From the NCBI RefSeq assembly GCF_009866765.1, contig NZ_CP019431.1, positions 1,240,001 through 1,304,000 of the forward strand: DNA of 64,000 bases. Direction: 5' to 3'. A model generated the notes under the pieces. The model was not told the DNA's origin. It saw only the letters and a list, made by a program, of their open reading frames with translations, and searched no databases. The stretch's first letter is position 1; each line of letters begins with the position of its first letter. Positions 48,544 through 59,012 of the stretch are shown here, piece after piece. The position numbers were made by a program, and so were the translations under genes. Source of the stretch: Pseudomonas sp. S35 (GTDB lineage Bacteria > Pseudomonadota > Gammaproteobacteria > Pseudomonadales > Pseudomonadaceae).

Positions 48544-49032
48544 GTGAAAATCAATTGGGCCGAAAAGCTGCGCCAGCAAGTCCATGGGCTGGCTGAGTCG
48601 CTGGGCAATCTGTTCGTGGAGTCGTTTCACTACCTGGCGCTGTTCGCCATTGGTGCGGTGACCGCCTGGGCGGCGGTGATGGAATTTCTGGGGATGCTGG
48701 AGAACGGACACATCAAGATCGATGACATCTTGCTGCTGTTCATCTACCTGGAATTGGGCGCTATGGTCGGGATTTATTTCAAGACCAACCACATGCCCGT
48801 GCGCTTCCTGATCTACGTGGCGATCACCGCGCTGACTCGCCTGTTGATCTCCAACGTCTCCCACCACAACCCGCCGGACGTAGGCATCATCTACCTGTGC
48901 GGTGGGATTTTGCTGTTGGCGTTCGCGATTCTGGTGGTGCGCTACGCTTCGTCGGCGTTTCCGTCGGTGAAGGTTGAAGGCCCGCGTCGCAAGGGCGAGG
49001 CGAGCCTGGAGACCGAGAAGGGCGAGCTTTAA
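48544..49032 (+). CDS. psiE: PsiE-family phosphate-starvation-inducible membrane protein
   Basis: 162 residues with four predicted membrane segments (about 28-50, 60-78, 85-103, 115-135) and LLLFIYLELGAMVGIYF, typical of PsiE. Biochemical role unknown in the family. No clear Pho box was seen. The stop overlaps the converging DUF3509 gene by four bases. Confidence 0.88.
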   Translation: MKINWAEKLRQQVHGLAESLGNLFVESFHYLALFAIGAVTAWAAVMEFLGMLENGHIKIDDILLLFIYLELGAMVGIYFKTNHMPVRFLIYVAITALTRLLISNVSHHNPPDVGIIYLCGGILLLAFAILVVRYASSAFPSVKVEGPRRKGEASLETEKGEL

Positions 49033-49343
49033 AGCCCGACGCTGAAGGGCAGGGTGCGGGTGGGCGGTCGCTGCAGGAGTTTGTGATCGCCATCCGTCAT
49101 CACCGCGAGGATTTCCATGGCGCTGTGGCCCTGCTCGATGGCGATGCCGAACTGGACGCTCTGCACCAGGCGTTTGAGCCGTTGCGGGTCGTTGCGTTGT
49201 TCGGCGCTGATCATGCGCTTGGCCACCACGCCAGCCTCATCGGAGAGGGTGAGCATGATGCTGCCATCCAGCCGTTGAATACTCAGATTGACCCGGTATT
49301 TCGGGGTAAAGGTGTCGGTGATGATCTGAAAAGGATTGTCCAT
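49029..49343 (-). CDS. DUF3509 protein
   Basis: 104-residue protein of a family found mainly in Pseudomonas, starting MDNPFQIITDTFTPKYRVNLS. It has a mixed alpha/beta appearance, no signal peptide and no catalytic motif. Function unknown. Flanked upstream by a REP pair and a gene-free stretch. Confidence 0.82.
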   Translation of the reverse strand: MDNPFQIITDTFTPKYRVNLSIQRLDGSIMLTLSDEAGVVAKRMISAEQRNDPQRLKRLVQSVQFGIAIEQGHSAMEILAVMTDGDHKLLQRPPTRTLPFSVGL

Positions 49344-49495
49344 GGTGCGTTACCGCCTGATAAGAACATGCAGTCATTGACGACCGGTATCTGGATTAGT
49401 TCGCGTCTCCTGACCACCGGCCAAAGTCCGTTTCCCTCAGAGGCTGTACAGCAAGGGGCGTGCCGCGCAGGGTTCTACCAGACACCTTTATCTGA

Positions 49496-49586
49496 ATGTG
49501 GGAGGGGGCTTGCCCCCGATAGCGGTGTGTCAGCCAATGAATGCTTGGCTTAAAGACCGCAATCGGGGGCAAGCCCCTCCCACATT
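49496..49586. repeat. REP pair between DUF3509 gene and sdaC
   Basis: Inverted GTGGGAGGGGGCTTGCCCCC units, nearly the same as the pair at 9454-9545, including a GCTGACACA-like spacer motif. It lies just past the sdaC stop. Confidence 0.85.
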
Positions 49587-49619
49587 TGATTTGGGTTGTT
49601 TTTAGATCCGTGGGCTATT

Positions 49620-50909
49620 TCAGGGCAGCACGGAGAAAACGATCGCAGACAGCGCAATCAACCCGATTACCACCACAAACACATTCGATACCTGGCCCGA
49701 ATACTGGCGCAGAGATGGCACGCGGCGGATCGCGTACATCGGCATCAGGAACAGCAGGCACGCGATGATCGGCCCGCCCAGGGTTTCGATCATGCCCAGG
49801 ATGCTTGGGTTGAAGGTGGCCGCGGCCCAGCAGGTCAGCACCATGAACAGTGCGGTGCTGCGTTCCAGCCATTTGGCCGACATTGAGCGGTTACGCCCGC
49901 GCAGGGATTTGACGATCAAGCCCTGGAAGCCTTCGCTGGCGCCGATGTAGTGGCCGAGGAAGGATTTGGTGATGGCCACCAGCGCGATCAACGGCGCGGC
50001 GTAGGCAATCACGGGCGTCTGAAAGTGGTTGGCCAGGTACGACAGGATCGAGATGTTCTGCGCCTTGGCCGCCGCCAGGTCTGCCGGCGACAGCGCCAGT
50101 ACGCAACTGAAGCAGAAGAACATCACCGTCAGCACCATCATGCCGTGGGCGGTGGCGAGGATGCCGCTGCTTTTGCGCTCGGCCAGCGGGCCGTACACGC
50201 GTTTCTGGTCGACGGCGAAGGCGGAGATGATCGGCGAATGGTTGAACGAGAACACCATCACCGGGATCGCCAGCCACAGGGTCTTGAAGAAGATCGGCAG
50301 CGGCATGCCTTCGCTGGCGGAGGCGAAGAACGCGCCGTTCCAGTTGGGGATCAAGCTCAACGCCAGCAACAGCAGGGCGGCGACGAACGGGTACACCAGC
50401 ACGCTCATGGCCTTGACGATCACGCCCTGGCCGCAACGCACAATCGCCATCAAACCAAGGATCAGCAGCAGCGACAGGATCGCCCGTGGCGGCGGCGTCA
50501 TGTGCAGTTGGTGTTCCATGAAACTGCCCAGGGTGTTGGTCAGCGCCACGCTGTACACCAGCAGAATCGGGAAGATCGCAAAGAAGTACAGCAAGGTGAT
50601 CAGCTTGCCCGCGCCGACGCCGAAGTGTTCTTCGACCACTTCGGTGATGTCGCCGGATTTGCCTGACAGCACAAAGCGCGTCAGCCCACGGTGGGCGAAG
50701 AAAGTCATGGGGAATGCCAGCAGCGCCAGCACGATCAGCGGCCAGAAGCCGCCGACGCCGGCGTTGATCGGCAAGAACAGGGTGCCGGCACCGATGGCAG
50801 TGCCGTAGAGGCCAAGCATCCAGGTGGTGTCGTGTTTGGTCCAGCCGGTGGTTGCGGTGTTAGCTACATCAACAGGATTTTCGGCAGCAGGTGTACGTAC
50901 ATCGGTCAT
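49620..50909 (-). CDS. sdaC: Serine/threonine transporter, SdaC family
   Basis: 429-residue HAAAP-family proton-coupled amino-acid transporter with about 11 membrane helices. GLYGTAIGAGTLFLPI is the family's first-helix motif. It follows sdaA by 60 bases on the same strand, a serine uptake and deamination unit. The ATG at MTDVRTP is preceded by CGAGG; a GTG 12 codons upstream is less likely. Confidence 0.92.
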   Translation of the reverse strand: MTDVRTPAAENPVDVANTATTGWTKHDTTWMLGLYGTAIGAGTLFLPINAGVGGFWPLIVLALLAFPMTFFAHRGLTRFVLSGKSGDITEVVEEHFGVGAGKLITLLYFFAIFPILLVYSVALTNTLGSFMEHQLHMTPPPRAILSLLLILGLMAIVRCGQGVIVKAMSVLVYPFVAALLLLALSLIPNWNGAFFASASEGMPLPIFFKTLWLAIPVMVFSFNHSPIISAFAVDQKRVYGPLAERKSSGILATAHGMMVLTVMFFCFSCVLALSPADLAAAKAQNISILSYLANHFQTPVIAYAAPLIALVAITKSFLGHYIGASEGFQGLIVKSLRGRNRSMSAKWLERSTALFMVLTCWAAATFNPSILGMIETLGGPIIACLLFLMPMYAIRRVPSLRQYSGQVSNVFVVVIGLIALSAIVFSVLP

Positions 50910-50969
50910 CGTTATTGCCTCGTTATTATTTTTGCGCGGGCTCACGTTGGGGCGGTCAGGGAATGCTCC

Positions 50970-52346
50970 TCAGCACTCCACCCAGCTCACGGCCAGGCCG
51001 CCCCGTGAAGTTTCTTTGTATTTGTCATGCATATCGGCGCCGGTATCGCGCATGGTGCGGATGACACGGTCGAGGGAAATGAAGTGCTTGCCGTCGCCGC
51101 GCAGGGCCATTTGCGTGGCGTTGATCGCCTTGACCGCCGCGATGGCGTTGCGCTCGATGCACGGCACTTGCACCAGGCCGCCGACCGGGTCGCAGGTCAA
51201 GCCGAGGTTGTGTTCCAGGCCGATTTCGGCGGCGTTTTCCAGTTGCTCGGGCGTGGCGCCGAGGATGTCGGCAAGGCCGGCAGCGGCCATCGCGCAGGCC
51301 GAGCCGACTTCGCCCTGGCAGCCGACTTCGGCGCCGGAGATCGAGGCGTTTTTCTTACACAGGATGCCGACGGCGGCGGCGGCCAGGAAGAAATTGACCA
51401 CGTCGTCGTCGGACGCGTCGGCGTTGAACTTCATGTAGTAATGCAGCACCGCCGGGATGATCCCCGCCGCGCCATTGGTCGGCGCCGTCACCATGCGCCC
51501 GCCGGCGGCGTTTTCTTCGTTGACGGCGAGGGCGAACAGGTTGACCCATTCCATGGCCGACAAGGTCGAGGTGATCACATTGGGCTTGCCGATTTCCAAC
51601 AGGCTGCGGTGCAGTTTCGCGGCGCGCCGTGGCACATCCAGGCCGCCGGGCAAGATGCCTTCATCGCGCAGGCCTTGCTCCACGCATTCGCGCATCACCG
51701 ACCAGATATGCAGCAGGCCGCTGCGGATCTCTTCGTCGCTGCGCCACGCGCGTTCGTTGGCCATCATCAGTTCCGAAACGCGCAGGCCGTGCTTGTTGCA
51801 CAGGGCCAGCAGCTCGACGGCGCTGGAGAAGTCGTAGGGCAACTGCACATCGCTGGTCGGCGCGATGCCTGACTCGGCCTCAGCCGCTTCGATGATGAAA
51901 CCGCCGCCCACCGAGTAGTACGTTTGCTCGCTGAGCAGGCCGCTGTCGCCATAGGCGTGCAGGGACATGGCGTTGGGGTGGTAGGGCAGGCTTTCGTCGA
52001 GTAGCAGGAGATCGCTGCGCCAGTTGAAGGCAATGTCCTGGGTGCCGGCCAGCAATAAGCGGCCGGACTCGCGCAGGTGCTGGATACGTGTGTTGATCGA
52101 GGTGGGATCGATACGGTCCGGCCATTCGCCCATCAGGCCCATCACGCAAGCGCGGTCGGTGGCATGGCCGACGCCGGTGGCGGACAACGAGCCGTACAAA
52201 CGCACTTCCACTCGTCGGGTTTCGGTGAGTAATTGCTGGTCGCTCAGAGCCTTGGCAAAGGTTGCAGCCGCCCGCATGGGGCCGACGGTATGGGAACTGG
52301 ACGGGCCGATGCCCACTTTGAATAGATCAAAAATACTGATAGCCAT
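50970..52346 (-). CDS. sdaA: L-serine ammonia-lyase (Fe-S type)
   Basis: Deaminates L-serine to pyruvate and ammonia using a 4Fe-4S cluster. 458-residue single-chain form with fused beta and alpha parts: [14 protein letters not shown] at the N-terminus, [14 protein letters not shown], and the cluster cysteines in [16 protein letters not shown] and LTCDPVGG. A divergent LysR gene 137 bases away probably controls it. Confidence 0.95.
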   Translation of the reverse strand: MAISIFDLFKVGIGPSSSHTVGPMRAAATFAKALSDQQLLTETRRVEVRLYGSLSATGVGHATDRACVMGLMGEWPDRIDPTSINTRIQHLRESGRLLLAGTQDIAFNWRSDLLLLDESLPYHPNAMSLHAYGDSGLLSEQTYYSVGGGFIIEAAEAESGIAPTSDVQLPYDFSSAVELLALCNKHGLRVSELMMANERAWRSDEEIRSGLLHIWSVMRECVEQGLRDEGILPGGLDVPRRAAKLHRSLLEIGKPNVITSTLSAMEWVNLFALAVNEENAAGGRMVTAPTNGAAGIIPAVLHYYMKFNADASDDDVVNFFLAAAAVGILCKKNASISGAEVGCQGEVGSACAMAAAGLADILGATPEQLENAAEIGLEHNLGLTCDPVGGLVQVPCIERNAIAAVKAINATQMALRGDGKHFISLDRVIRTMRDTGADMHDKYKETSRGGLAVSWVEC

Positions 52347-52483
52347 GCTAAACCCTTACAAGCAATGGAGTAGGAATCGCTGCCATGTTTTGTAGGACGA
52401 GCGCAATTGGCGCGATACTGAGCCTCTAGATCGGCACTGACCAACGAATTATCCTAAGACACCCTTTAGCAGGACTAAACCCT

Positions 52484-53431
52484 ATGGCCCGCCCTCTCCA
52501 TGGTCAGACGTACGTCTGGCTGCACGTGTTTTCCTGCGCTGCGCGGCATCTGTCGTTCACCCGCTGCGCCGAAGAACTGCACATCACGCCGGGGGCGGTG
52601 AGCCAGCAAATCCGGCAGTTGGAGGAGCGCTTGGGCTTTCGGCTGTTCCATCGGCGGGCGCGAGGCGTTGAGCTGAGTGCCGAAGGGCAGCGGCTGGCGG
52701 CCACGGTGGGGGAGGCTTACGGCAGCATCGATGCCGAATTGCAGCGGCTGGATGCGGGGATGATCAGCGGTACCTTGCGCCTGCGCTCGATTCCGTCGTT
52801 TCTCGGTAAATGGCTCACCCCGCGTTTGCCGCGCTTGCAGCAACGCTTCCCGGACATCCAACTGCGTATGGTTGCCGAAGACAGCAGCATTGCCCTGCAC
52901 GAGGGCGACTTCGACCTGGCCATTGACTTGAACGACGGCAGCTACCCCGGCCTGTTATCCACAGCCCTGCTGGATGAGCAGATATTCCCGGTGTGCGCGC
53001 CCAGCCTGTTGCGCGGTCGCCCGCCGTTGCATGGGCCGGCCGACCTGGTGCATTTCCCGCTGCTGCATGACATCACTGCCTGGCGTGGGAGTTATGAGTA
53101 CGCCGAGTGGGAGTTTTACCTCAACGCGATCGGCTACCACGACGCCGATGTACGCCGTGGCCACACCTTCAACCGCAACCACCTGACCATCGAAGCCGCC
53201 ATCGCAGGCATGGGCGTGGCCATTGCGCGGCGCACCCTGCTCAACGATGAACTGGAGCGCGGCACCCTGATCGTGCCGTTCGGCCTGGCCGTGCCCAACC
53301 ACAAACGCTATGTATTGCTGTATGCGCCGGGTGCGCTGAGCCATCCGGGCGTGCGCGCGGTGCATGACTGGCTGGTGGAAGAGGCGGGGGTTTTTCGCGG
53401 ATTGCACCCATTGGGAGAGGGGCAATTGTGA
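52484..53431 (+). CDS. LysR-family regulator (GcvA-like)
   Basis: 315 residues: N-terminal HTH (FTRCAEELHITPGAVSQQIRQLEERLGFRLF) and periplasmic-binding-like effector domain. The GcvA/AmpR subgroup is suggested by FDLAIDLNDG and the C-terminal AHPGVRAVHDWL-like helix. Its divergent position points to sdaA-sdaC as the target; serine or glycine as effector would be inference. Confidence 0.9.
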   Translation: MARPLHGQTYVWLHVFSCAARHLSFTRCAEELHITPGAVSQQIRQLEERLGFRLFHRRARGVELSAEGQRLAATVGEAYGSIDAELQRLDAGMISGTLRLRSIPSFLGKWLTPRLPRLQQRFPDIQLRMVAEDSSIALHEGDFDLAIDLNDGSYPGLLSTALLDEQIFPVCAPSLLRGRPPLHGPADLVHFPLLHDITAWRGSYEYAEWEFYLNAIGYHDADVRRGHTFNRNHLTIEAAIAGMGVAIARRTLLNDELERGTLIVPFGLAVPNHKRYVLLYAPGALSHPGVRAVHDWLVEEAGVFRGLHPLGEGQL

Positions 53432-53643
53432 GGTCAAAGGGGCGTAAGAAGACATAACTAACTCCCCACCCTAACAGCGTTTTTGCTTGTCGTCAGGGTT
53501 AATTTGCAATGTGGAATTTATCTTTGCAAAGGGGTTGAATTGTTTCTCTGGCTGCTCAATTGTGTAATCAAGAGGTCATGGTTTCACCACCCCGGTGTCG
53601 CAGTTGTGACCTCTCGCGAGCAAGCTGAAATAAGGGAAGAACT

Positions 53644-54054
53644 ATGCAAATCCAAGTCAATAGCGATAACCATATTGAAAGCAGCATCCGACTGGAGGAG
53701 TGGGTACGTACTACCATTGAGAGCACGCTCGAACGTTATGAAGAAGACCTGACCCGCGTTGAGGTCTACCTGCGGGATGAGAACGGTGATAAGCCCGGTC
53801 CCCACGATTTAAGTTGCCGCCTGGAAGCGCGGCCAAAAGGCCATCAACCGCTGTCGGTATCTGCCAAGGGCGATACCCTGGAACAGGCCATCGACGCTGC
53901 AGCCACCAAGCTGGAGCACGCGTTGGAACATTTGTTTGGCAAACTGCAAGGCAAGCCCCGCGCTGCCGCGAAAAACCAGCCAATCAACAAAGTGAATGAA
54001 GACGCGCTGGAACAGGAATTCCTGGAAAACGAAAACGCTGTGATCAACGGCTGA
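53644..54054 (+). CDS. HPF/RaiA-like ribosome-associated protein
   Basis: 136 residues. The first ~100 match the S30AE/HPF fold (MQIQVNSDNHIESS, VEVYLRDENGDK, LEQAIDAAATKLEHALEHLFGKL). The last ~35 form an acidic, probably disordered tail (NEDALEQEFLENE). Likely binds ribosomes in stasis; distinct from the HPF gene normally found beside rpoN. Confidence 0.88.
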   Translation: MQIQVNSDNHIESSIRLEEWVRTTIESTLERYEEDLTRVEVYLRDENGDKPGPHDLSCRLEARPKGHQPLSVSAKGDTLEQAIDAAATKLEHALEHLFGKLQGKPRAAAKNQPINKVNEDALEQEFLENENAVING

Positions 54055-54074
54055 CCGGTTTTTCACCCCCTACA

Positions 54075-54105
54075 AACGGGCCTGCATTTGCAGGCCCGTT
54101 TTCGT
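54075..54105 (+). terminator. Terminator of the HPF-like gene
   Basis: ACGGGCCTGC and GCAGGCCCGT with an ATTT loop, then TTTCG. The converging MFS gene ends at its far side, so it may act in both directions. Confidence 0.88.
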
Positions 54106-55602
54106 TTAACTGCGTCGGAAAAAATACCGGCTCAGCAGCGCCAGCCCGCCCGCACCCAGCCCCGCGAACAGCATCGCCCAACCGGCGCCGTTGCGCAGTG
54201 CCGCCTGGGCATCATTGAATGCCAGCCCCACAGATGCCAACTGACCGGCTGCAATGCTCTGGCTGATGGCCGGCCACTGCAATGCCGTGCTCGCCGGCAT
54301 CACCTCAGCCAGTTGGTGGCTGATACCCAGCAACACCACCAAGCCCATCAGCGCGATATTGATTGCCAGGGTAATCAGTCGTGCGCTGAGGTCGATCCCC
54401 GACGCCATGCCCGCACGGTCGGCGGACACCGAGCCGGTGGTGGTGTTGGTGGTCGGCGAGTTGGTCAGCGCCAGACCCACGCCCGCCGTCACACAACTGG
54501 CCAGTATCAGCCAGATACTCGGGTGTTCGGCGATGTTGGCGGCGGCCATGACCAGAAAGCCTGCGCCCATCACGCCCAGCCCCAGCGGAATAACGCGTTC
54601 GGCGCCGTAGCGCAGGGCCAGGCGCTCGGCCAGCGGCGGCACCAGCAAGGTCGGCAAGGTGTAGGCGAGTAGGGCCGCGCCGGTGGTCAGGGTGTCGTAA
54701 CCCAGCCCGGCCTGGAAGTACAACGGCAGGTAGATCATGAACGGCCAGAAGCTGAAGTTCATGCCGATCGAGCCCATCAACGCACCGTTGAAACGCCGGA
54801 TGCGAAATACCGCGAAGTCGAACATCGGGTGCGCGCTGCGGCGCTCGATCACGATAAACAACAGCAACCCAACCACTGCCAAAACGGCCCAGCCCAGTTC
54901 AAAGCCATTTTCGCTGCCTTGGGTGATGAAGTAGACCAGCGCAAACACCGACAGCGTCAACGTCAGCATGCCGGCGATATCGAGGCGATGGGCGGCCGGG
55001 TCGCGGGATTCTTCCACGCTGACGCGCAGCAGTACCCAGGTGAACAACGTCAGCGGCACATGCACCAGGAATACCCAGCGCCAATCCGCCACGGCCAGGA
55101 TCAACGCGCCGACCATCGGTCCGAAGCCCAGGCCCACACCAGCAATAACGCCCCATATGGCAAACGCCCGCGCCCGCGCCGCCGGTTCGCGGAACAGGTG
55201 CGACAGGATGGCGAACTGGCAAATCATCATCGCGCCACCGCCAATGCCCTGGGCAAACCGCGCCGCAATCAGCGTGGAGGCGCTGTCCGCCAGCCCACAC
55301 GCCAGCGAGGCCAGGGCAAATACCCACAGGCACAAGACCAGCATGCGGCGACGGCCAAAGCGATCGGCCAATGTGCCTGCCGCCATCAACACGCTGGTGC
55401 AGGCCAGGGTGTAGGCATTCATGATCCATTGGGCGTCCTGGAAACCGGTGCCCAGTTGCTGTTCCAGCGTAGGCAGGATGATCGGCACGCTGGATATTTC
55501 CAGGCCGAACATCAGCGCCACCAGGCATACGGCGGTGAGGGCCAGGTTGTTTCTGGCGGTACTGGACGGGCTGGCGGCCGATAACGTGGCGGCGGGCGGC
55601 AT
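54106..55602 (-). CDS. DHA2-family (EmrB/QacA) drug-type MFS efflux pump
   Basis: 498 residues, about 14 membrane segments. Motif A ADRFGRRRMLVL and motif C-like GLGFGPMVGALI mark a drug:H+ antiporter of the 14-helix family. AGGAG six bases before the ATG fixes the start, although the frame is open far upstream. No EmrA-type adaptor is adjacent. Divergent LysR gene 106 bases away is the likely regulator. Confidence 0.9.
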   Translation of the reverse strand: MPPAATLSAASPSSTARNNLALTAVCLVALMFGLEISSVPIILPTLEQQLGTGFQDAQWIMNAYTLACTSVLMAAGTLADRFGRRRMLVLCLWVFALASLACGLADSASTLIAARFAQGIGGGAMMICQFAILSHLFREPAARARAFAIWGVIAGVGLGFGPMVGALILAVADWRWVFLVHVPLTLFTWVLLRVSVEESRDPAAHRLDIAGMLTLTLSVFALVYFITQGSENGFELGWAVLAVVGLLLFIVIERRSAHPMFDFAVFRIRRFNGALMGSIGMNFSFWPFMIYLPLYFQAGLGYDTLTTGAALLAYTLPTLLVPPLAERLALRYGAERVIPLGLGVMGAGFLVMAAANIAEHPSIWLILASCVTAGVGLALTNSPTTNTTTGSVSADRAGMASGIDLSARLITLAINIALMGLVVLLGISHQLAEVMPASTALQWPAISQSIAAGQLASVGLAFNDAQAALRNGAGWAMLFAGLGAGGLALLSRYFFRRS

Positions 55603-55708
55603 GGGATTCTCCTGTGGATAAACGATTGACGTTATTCTCACGGGAATCTTGTTCTTTATTCGTGATAAGTTTTCTTTTGATAGGGGACTCAGGGGCGACA
55701 ATTGCGCT

Positions 55709-56581
55709 ATGGCCACACCACGTTTTGATGGCGTTGAACTCTTTTTGCAGATTGTCGAAAGCGGCAACCTGACCGAGGCCGCCGAACGGCTCAATCTCAC
55801 ACGCTCAGCGGTGGGCAAGGGCTTGGCGCGGCTGGAGGCACGGCTTGGCACGTGCTTGTTGCAGCGTTCGACCCGTCGCCAACGGCTCACCGAAGACGGT
55901 CAGGCCTACTACGAACATTGCCTGCGCGCACTGGCAGAACTGGAGGCCGCCGAATCCGTGTTGGAAAGCGGCCGCCAACAACCACGCGGGCGCTTGAGGG
56001 TGAGTTTGCCGCTGGCGTTCGGGCACCACTATGCGGCGCCTGCACTATGGGGATTGATGGATTGCTACCCAGAGTTGGAGATTGATATCTGCTTCGCCGA
56101 CCGGCTGGTGGATTTGGCCCAGGAAGGCTTCGACGTGGCCGTGCGCATCGGCCCGCTGCCCGATACTGATCGCCTCAGTGCGCGGCGCCTGGGCGAACAG
56201 TCCGTGTGCCTGGCGGCGGCACCGGCGTACGTGCAGCGTGCCGGTCCGATTGAGTCCATCGACGACCTTGCCGGCCATCGCGGCATCGCCTACCGCTGCA
56301 ATACCCCACACCGTTCCCGCGTGGCCTCGCCGCTGCTGATGGACGACCTCCAGGCCGTGGCCGATGCCGCTATCGCGGGCGTCGGTCTGGCCTGGTTGCC
56401 GAGTTGGCTGGTGGCCCACTATGTGTTGCGCGGGCAATTGGAAGCGGTCCTGCCGGGCTACCGTGAACAACCCTCACCGATCCATGTGATCTGGCCCACG
56501 GCGGCCCATATGCCGGCCAAGACGCGCTGCGCCATCGACGCGTTGGTGGCCGGCACGCCGTCGTGCCTGGCAGGCAGTTGA
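55709..56581 (+). CDS. LysR-family regulator (CrgA-like subgroup)
   Basis: 290 residues: HTH (NLTEAAERLNLTRSAVGKGLARLEARLGTCLL) and effector domain with FADRLVDLAQEGFDVAVRIGPL, typical of LTTR group 8/CrgA proteins. It is divergent from the MFS pump gene and probably controls it. The ATG before ATPRFDG was selected since the family starts just ahead of the HTH. Confidence 0.9.
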   Translation: MATPRFDGVELFLQIVESGNLTEAAERLNLTRSAVGKGLARLEARLGTCLLQRSTRRQRLTEDGQAYYEHCLRALAELEAAESVLESGRQQPRGRLRVSLPLAFGHHYAAPALWGLMDCYPELEIDICFADRLVDLAQEGFDVAVRIGPLPDTDRLSARRLGEQSVCLAAAPAYVQRAGPIESIDDLAGHRGIAYRCNTPHRSRVASPLLMDDLQAVADAAIAGVGLAWLPSWLVAHYVLRGQLEAVLPGYREQPSPIHVIWPTAAHMPAKTRCAIDALVAGTPSCLAGS

Positions 56582-58921
56582 TCAGAACGCGATGGACGTT
56601 TGCACGTACACCGTGCGCGGCTCACCCACGTACTTGCCCTTGTTGTTGTCGTCGAATGAACGGGTGAAGTATTGGGTGTTGAAGATGTTCTTCACGCCCA
56701 CCGCCACATTCAAATCCGACAGTTGCGGGCCGAAATCGTAGCCCGCACGGCTGCTGAACAGCATGTAGCCGGGGATGCGGCCGTTGGCCCCGTTGGCGCT
56801 TTCGGCCTGGGTGTTGGCGTTGTCGGCGAACTGGCTGCTCTGGTAGCTGCTGTCCAGGTTGAGTTTCCAGCGGCCTTCGGTGTAACCCACGCCGAGGGTG
56901 CCTTTGTGCTTGGACGAGAACGGCACGCGGTTGCCTTTGTTCGGGCCATCTTCGCGGATGGTGGCGTCGACGTAGGCGTAGGTGGCGTACACATCAAAGC
57001 CGGCCAGCGCCGGGCTCAAACCGTCGAGGGCATAGTTGACGCTGGTCTCGATGCCCTGGTGGCGGGTCTCGCCACGGGCGATCACCGAGTCATCGGTCTG
57101 GTTGCTTTCGTATTGGTTGTCGAAGTTGATCAGGAACGCGCCGATCTCCGCACGCAAGGTGCCGTCGTCGTAGCGGGTGCCCAGTTCCCAGGTGCGGGCT
57201 TTTTCCGGTTGCACTTCGCCCTTGGGCACGCGCTTGGCCATCTGGCTGTACTGCACGCTGCCGAACGAGCCTTCGGTGTTGGCGTAGAGGTTCCAACTGT
57301 CGGTGAGGTGGTAGAGCACATTCAACGCGGGCAGCGCGGTGTTGTAGTCGCCTTTGTAGTTGAGGTTGTTGACGTGGTCGGTCTGCTGGGACTTGACCAT
57401 CTCATAGCGCACGCCCGGGGTGATGGTCCACTGGCCGATATCAATACGGTCGTCGATGAAAAATGCATTGGCTTCGGTGCCACCACGGGTGTCGCGGTCG
57501 TTGCGGCTGTCAGTGCTGGGGATTTGCTGGTTGTTGGCTGAAATCGGCGTGCGATAGCGCAACTCATGGCCGGCTTCGTTGATATAGCGGTAGCCGACGC
57601 CCACTTCATGGCTGGTCGGGCCTAGGTCAAAACCTTGGGCGAAGCGGGTTTCCAGGCCGCGTACCCAATACTCGCGGGGCGACAGCGAAAGGAACGTGCC
57701 TTGGTCCAGGTAGCCGCTGCGCAGGGTCTTGGTGAAGAAGCTGTTGACGGTGAATTCACGGCGGTCCTGCTCGTAGCGGTAGCCGACGTTGAACATCGTA
57801 CGGCGGCCCCAGAACTTGTCGTAGGGGCGGGTGGACTGATACGGGTCCGCCTTGTAGTCCTTGACGCTCAAGCCACCGGGCATATCGGCCTGGCCTTCGT
57901 AGTACTGTGCCATAGCGTTGAAGCTGTTGGCGTCGTCGAGCTGGTATTTGCCCTTGAGGATCAGGTCGTCAATACGCGTGGTGCTGTTTTCGCGCCAGTC
58001 GCCGCCCCGTGTGCCGGAGTACAGAATCGCGCCGCCCAGGCCGTTTTCGGCGGTGCCGCCGGCGAGCAGGTTGCCGGTGGTCTTGAAGCCGTCGTGGCTG
58101 GAGGACGGGCTGGTTTCCGTCTGCAAGCCGCCTTTGACGGTCGGCGCATCCGGGATCGCGCGGGTCACGAAGTTGACCACGCCGCCGACGTTCTGCGGGC
58201 CGTAACGCACGGCGCCGCCGCCGCGCACCACGTCCACCGCGTCCATGTTGCCCATGCTGATCGGGGCGAAGGACAGTTGCGGCTGGCCATACGGCGCGAA
58301 GGGCACCGGGATGCCGTCCATCAGCACGGTGGAGCGCGACGCCAGGCGCGGGTTGAGGCCTCGAATGCCGAAGTTCAGCGCCATATCGTGGCTGCCGGTG
58401 CCGTTGTTGTCCGGAGCGTTGACGCCGGGGATGCGGTTGAGCACGTCCTTGGCCTGGGTAGCGCCCTGGCGCTCGAACTCCTCGCGGCGGATCACGTCAC
58501 GGGCGCCGGGGTGTTCGAACACGTTGGTTTGCGCCGCGTCGCCGAGCCAGTCGCCGACCACGCTGGAAGTGGCCAGCTCTACTGCCGCCGGTGCTTTGGC
58601 CGGTTGCAGGCTGAAGGCATTGTCACCCTCAGGCCGGGCTTGCAGGCCGGTGCCTTCGAGCAGTTTTTGCAGGCCTTCGGCTGCGCTGTAGCTGCCGGAC
58701 AGCCCACGGCTTTGCATGCCTGCCGTGACTTCGGAGCCGAAGGAAATCAACACGCCGGCTTCGCGACCAAACTGGTTCAGGGCCGCTTCCAGCGACGTCG
58801 GGGCAATGTGATAAGGCTTGGCGTCGGCCGCCATCACAGAGGGCAATACCGCAAAACTGAGGCTGGCGCCCAGTAATAAGTGGCGCAGGGTGCGGGCGAT
58901 TAGTGTCGGCTGCTGGGGCAT
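56582..58921 (-). CDS. fecA: FecA-like TonB-dependent transducer receptor
   Basis: Outer-membrane receptor of about 779 residues. Signal peptide ends VMAADA; STN signalling domain (YHIAPTSLEAALNQFGREAGVLISFGSE); plug (VLNRIPGVNAPDNNGTGSHDMALNFGIRGL, with DGIPVPFAPYGQPQ, the FecA-type block); barrel ending VYVQTSIAF. Ferric citrate is the likely ligand from similarity to FecA. It is downstream of its fecI and fecR, and ends against the LysR stop. Confidence 0.92.
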   Translation of the reverse strand: MPQQPTLIARTLRHLLLGASLSFAVLPSVMAADAKPYHIAPTSLEAALNQFGREAGVLISFGSEVTAGMQSRGLSGSYSAAEGLQKLLEGTGLQARPEGDNAFSLQPAKAPAAVELATSSVVGDWLGDAAQTNVFEHPGARDVIRREEFERQGATQAKDVLNRIPGVNAPDNNGTGSHDMALNFGIRGLNPRLASRSTVLMDGIPVPFAPYGQPQLSFAPISMGNMDAVDVVRGGGAVRYGPQNVGGVVNFVTRAIPDAPTVKGGLQTETSPSSSHDGFKTTGNLLAGGTAENGLGGAILYSGTRGGDWRENSTTRIDDLILKGKYQLDDANSFNAMAQYYEGQADMPGGLSVKDYKADPYQSTRPYDKFWGRRTMFNVGYRYEQDRREFTVNSFFTKTLRSGYLDQGTFLSLSPREYWVRGLETRFAQGFDLGPTSHEVGVGYRYINEAGHELRYRTPISANNQQIPSTDSRNDRDTRGGTEANAFFIDDRIDIGQWTITPGVRYEMVKSQQTDHVNNLNYKGDYNTALPALNVLYHLTDSWNLYANTEGSFGSVQYSQMAKRVPKGEVQPEKARTWELGTRYDDGTLRAEIGAFLINFDNQYESNQTDDSVIARGETRHQGIETSVNYALDGLSPALAGFDVYATYAYVDATIREDGPNKGNRVPFSSKHKGTLGVGYTEGRWKLNLDSSYQSSQFADNANTQAESANGANGRIPGYMLFSSRAGYDFGPQLSDLNVAVGVKNIFNTQYFTRSFDDNNKGKYVGEPRTVYVQTSIAF

Positions 58922-59012
58922 GAAGAGCGGTCCTGAGAAGGAAGGATCAAGGTGGCTTTCCTTCTCTGTCACGCGAGGGGTGGAAAACGGCTCACAGGTG
59001 TAGAAAATAATT

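Noticed and set aside
55603..55708. LysR operator palindrome between the MFS pump and LysR genes
   Set aside because: TTAT...ATAA-like segments are present but the arms do not align well enough to claim a site.
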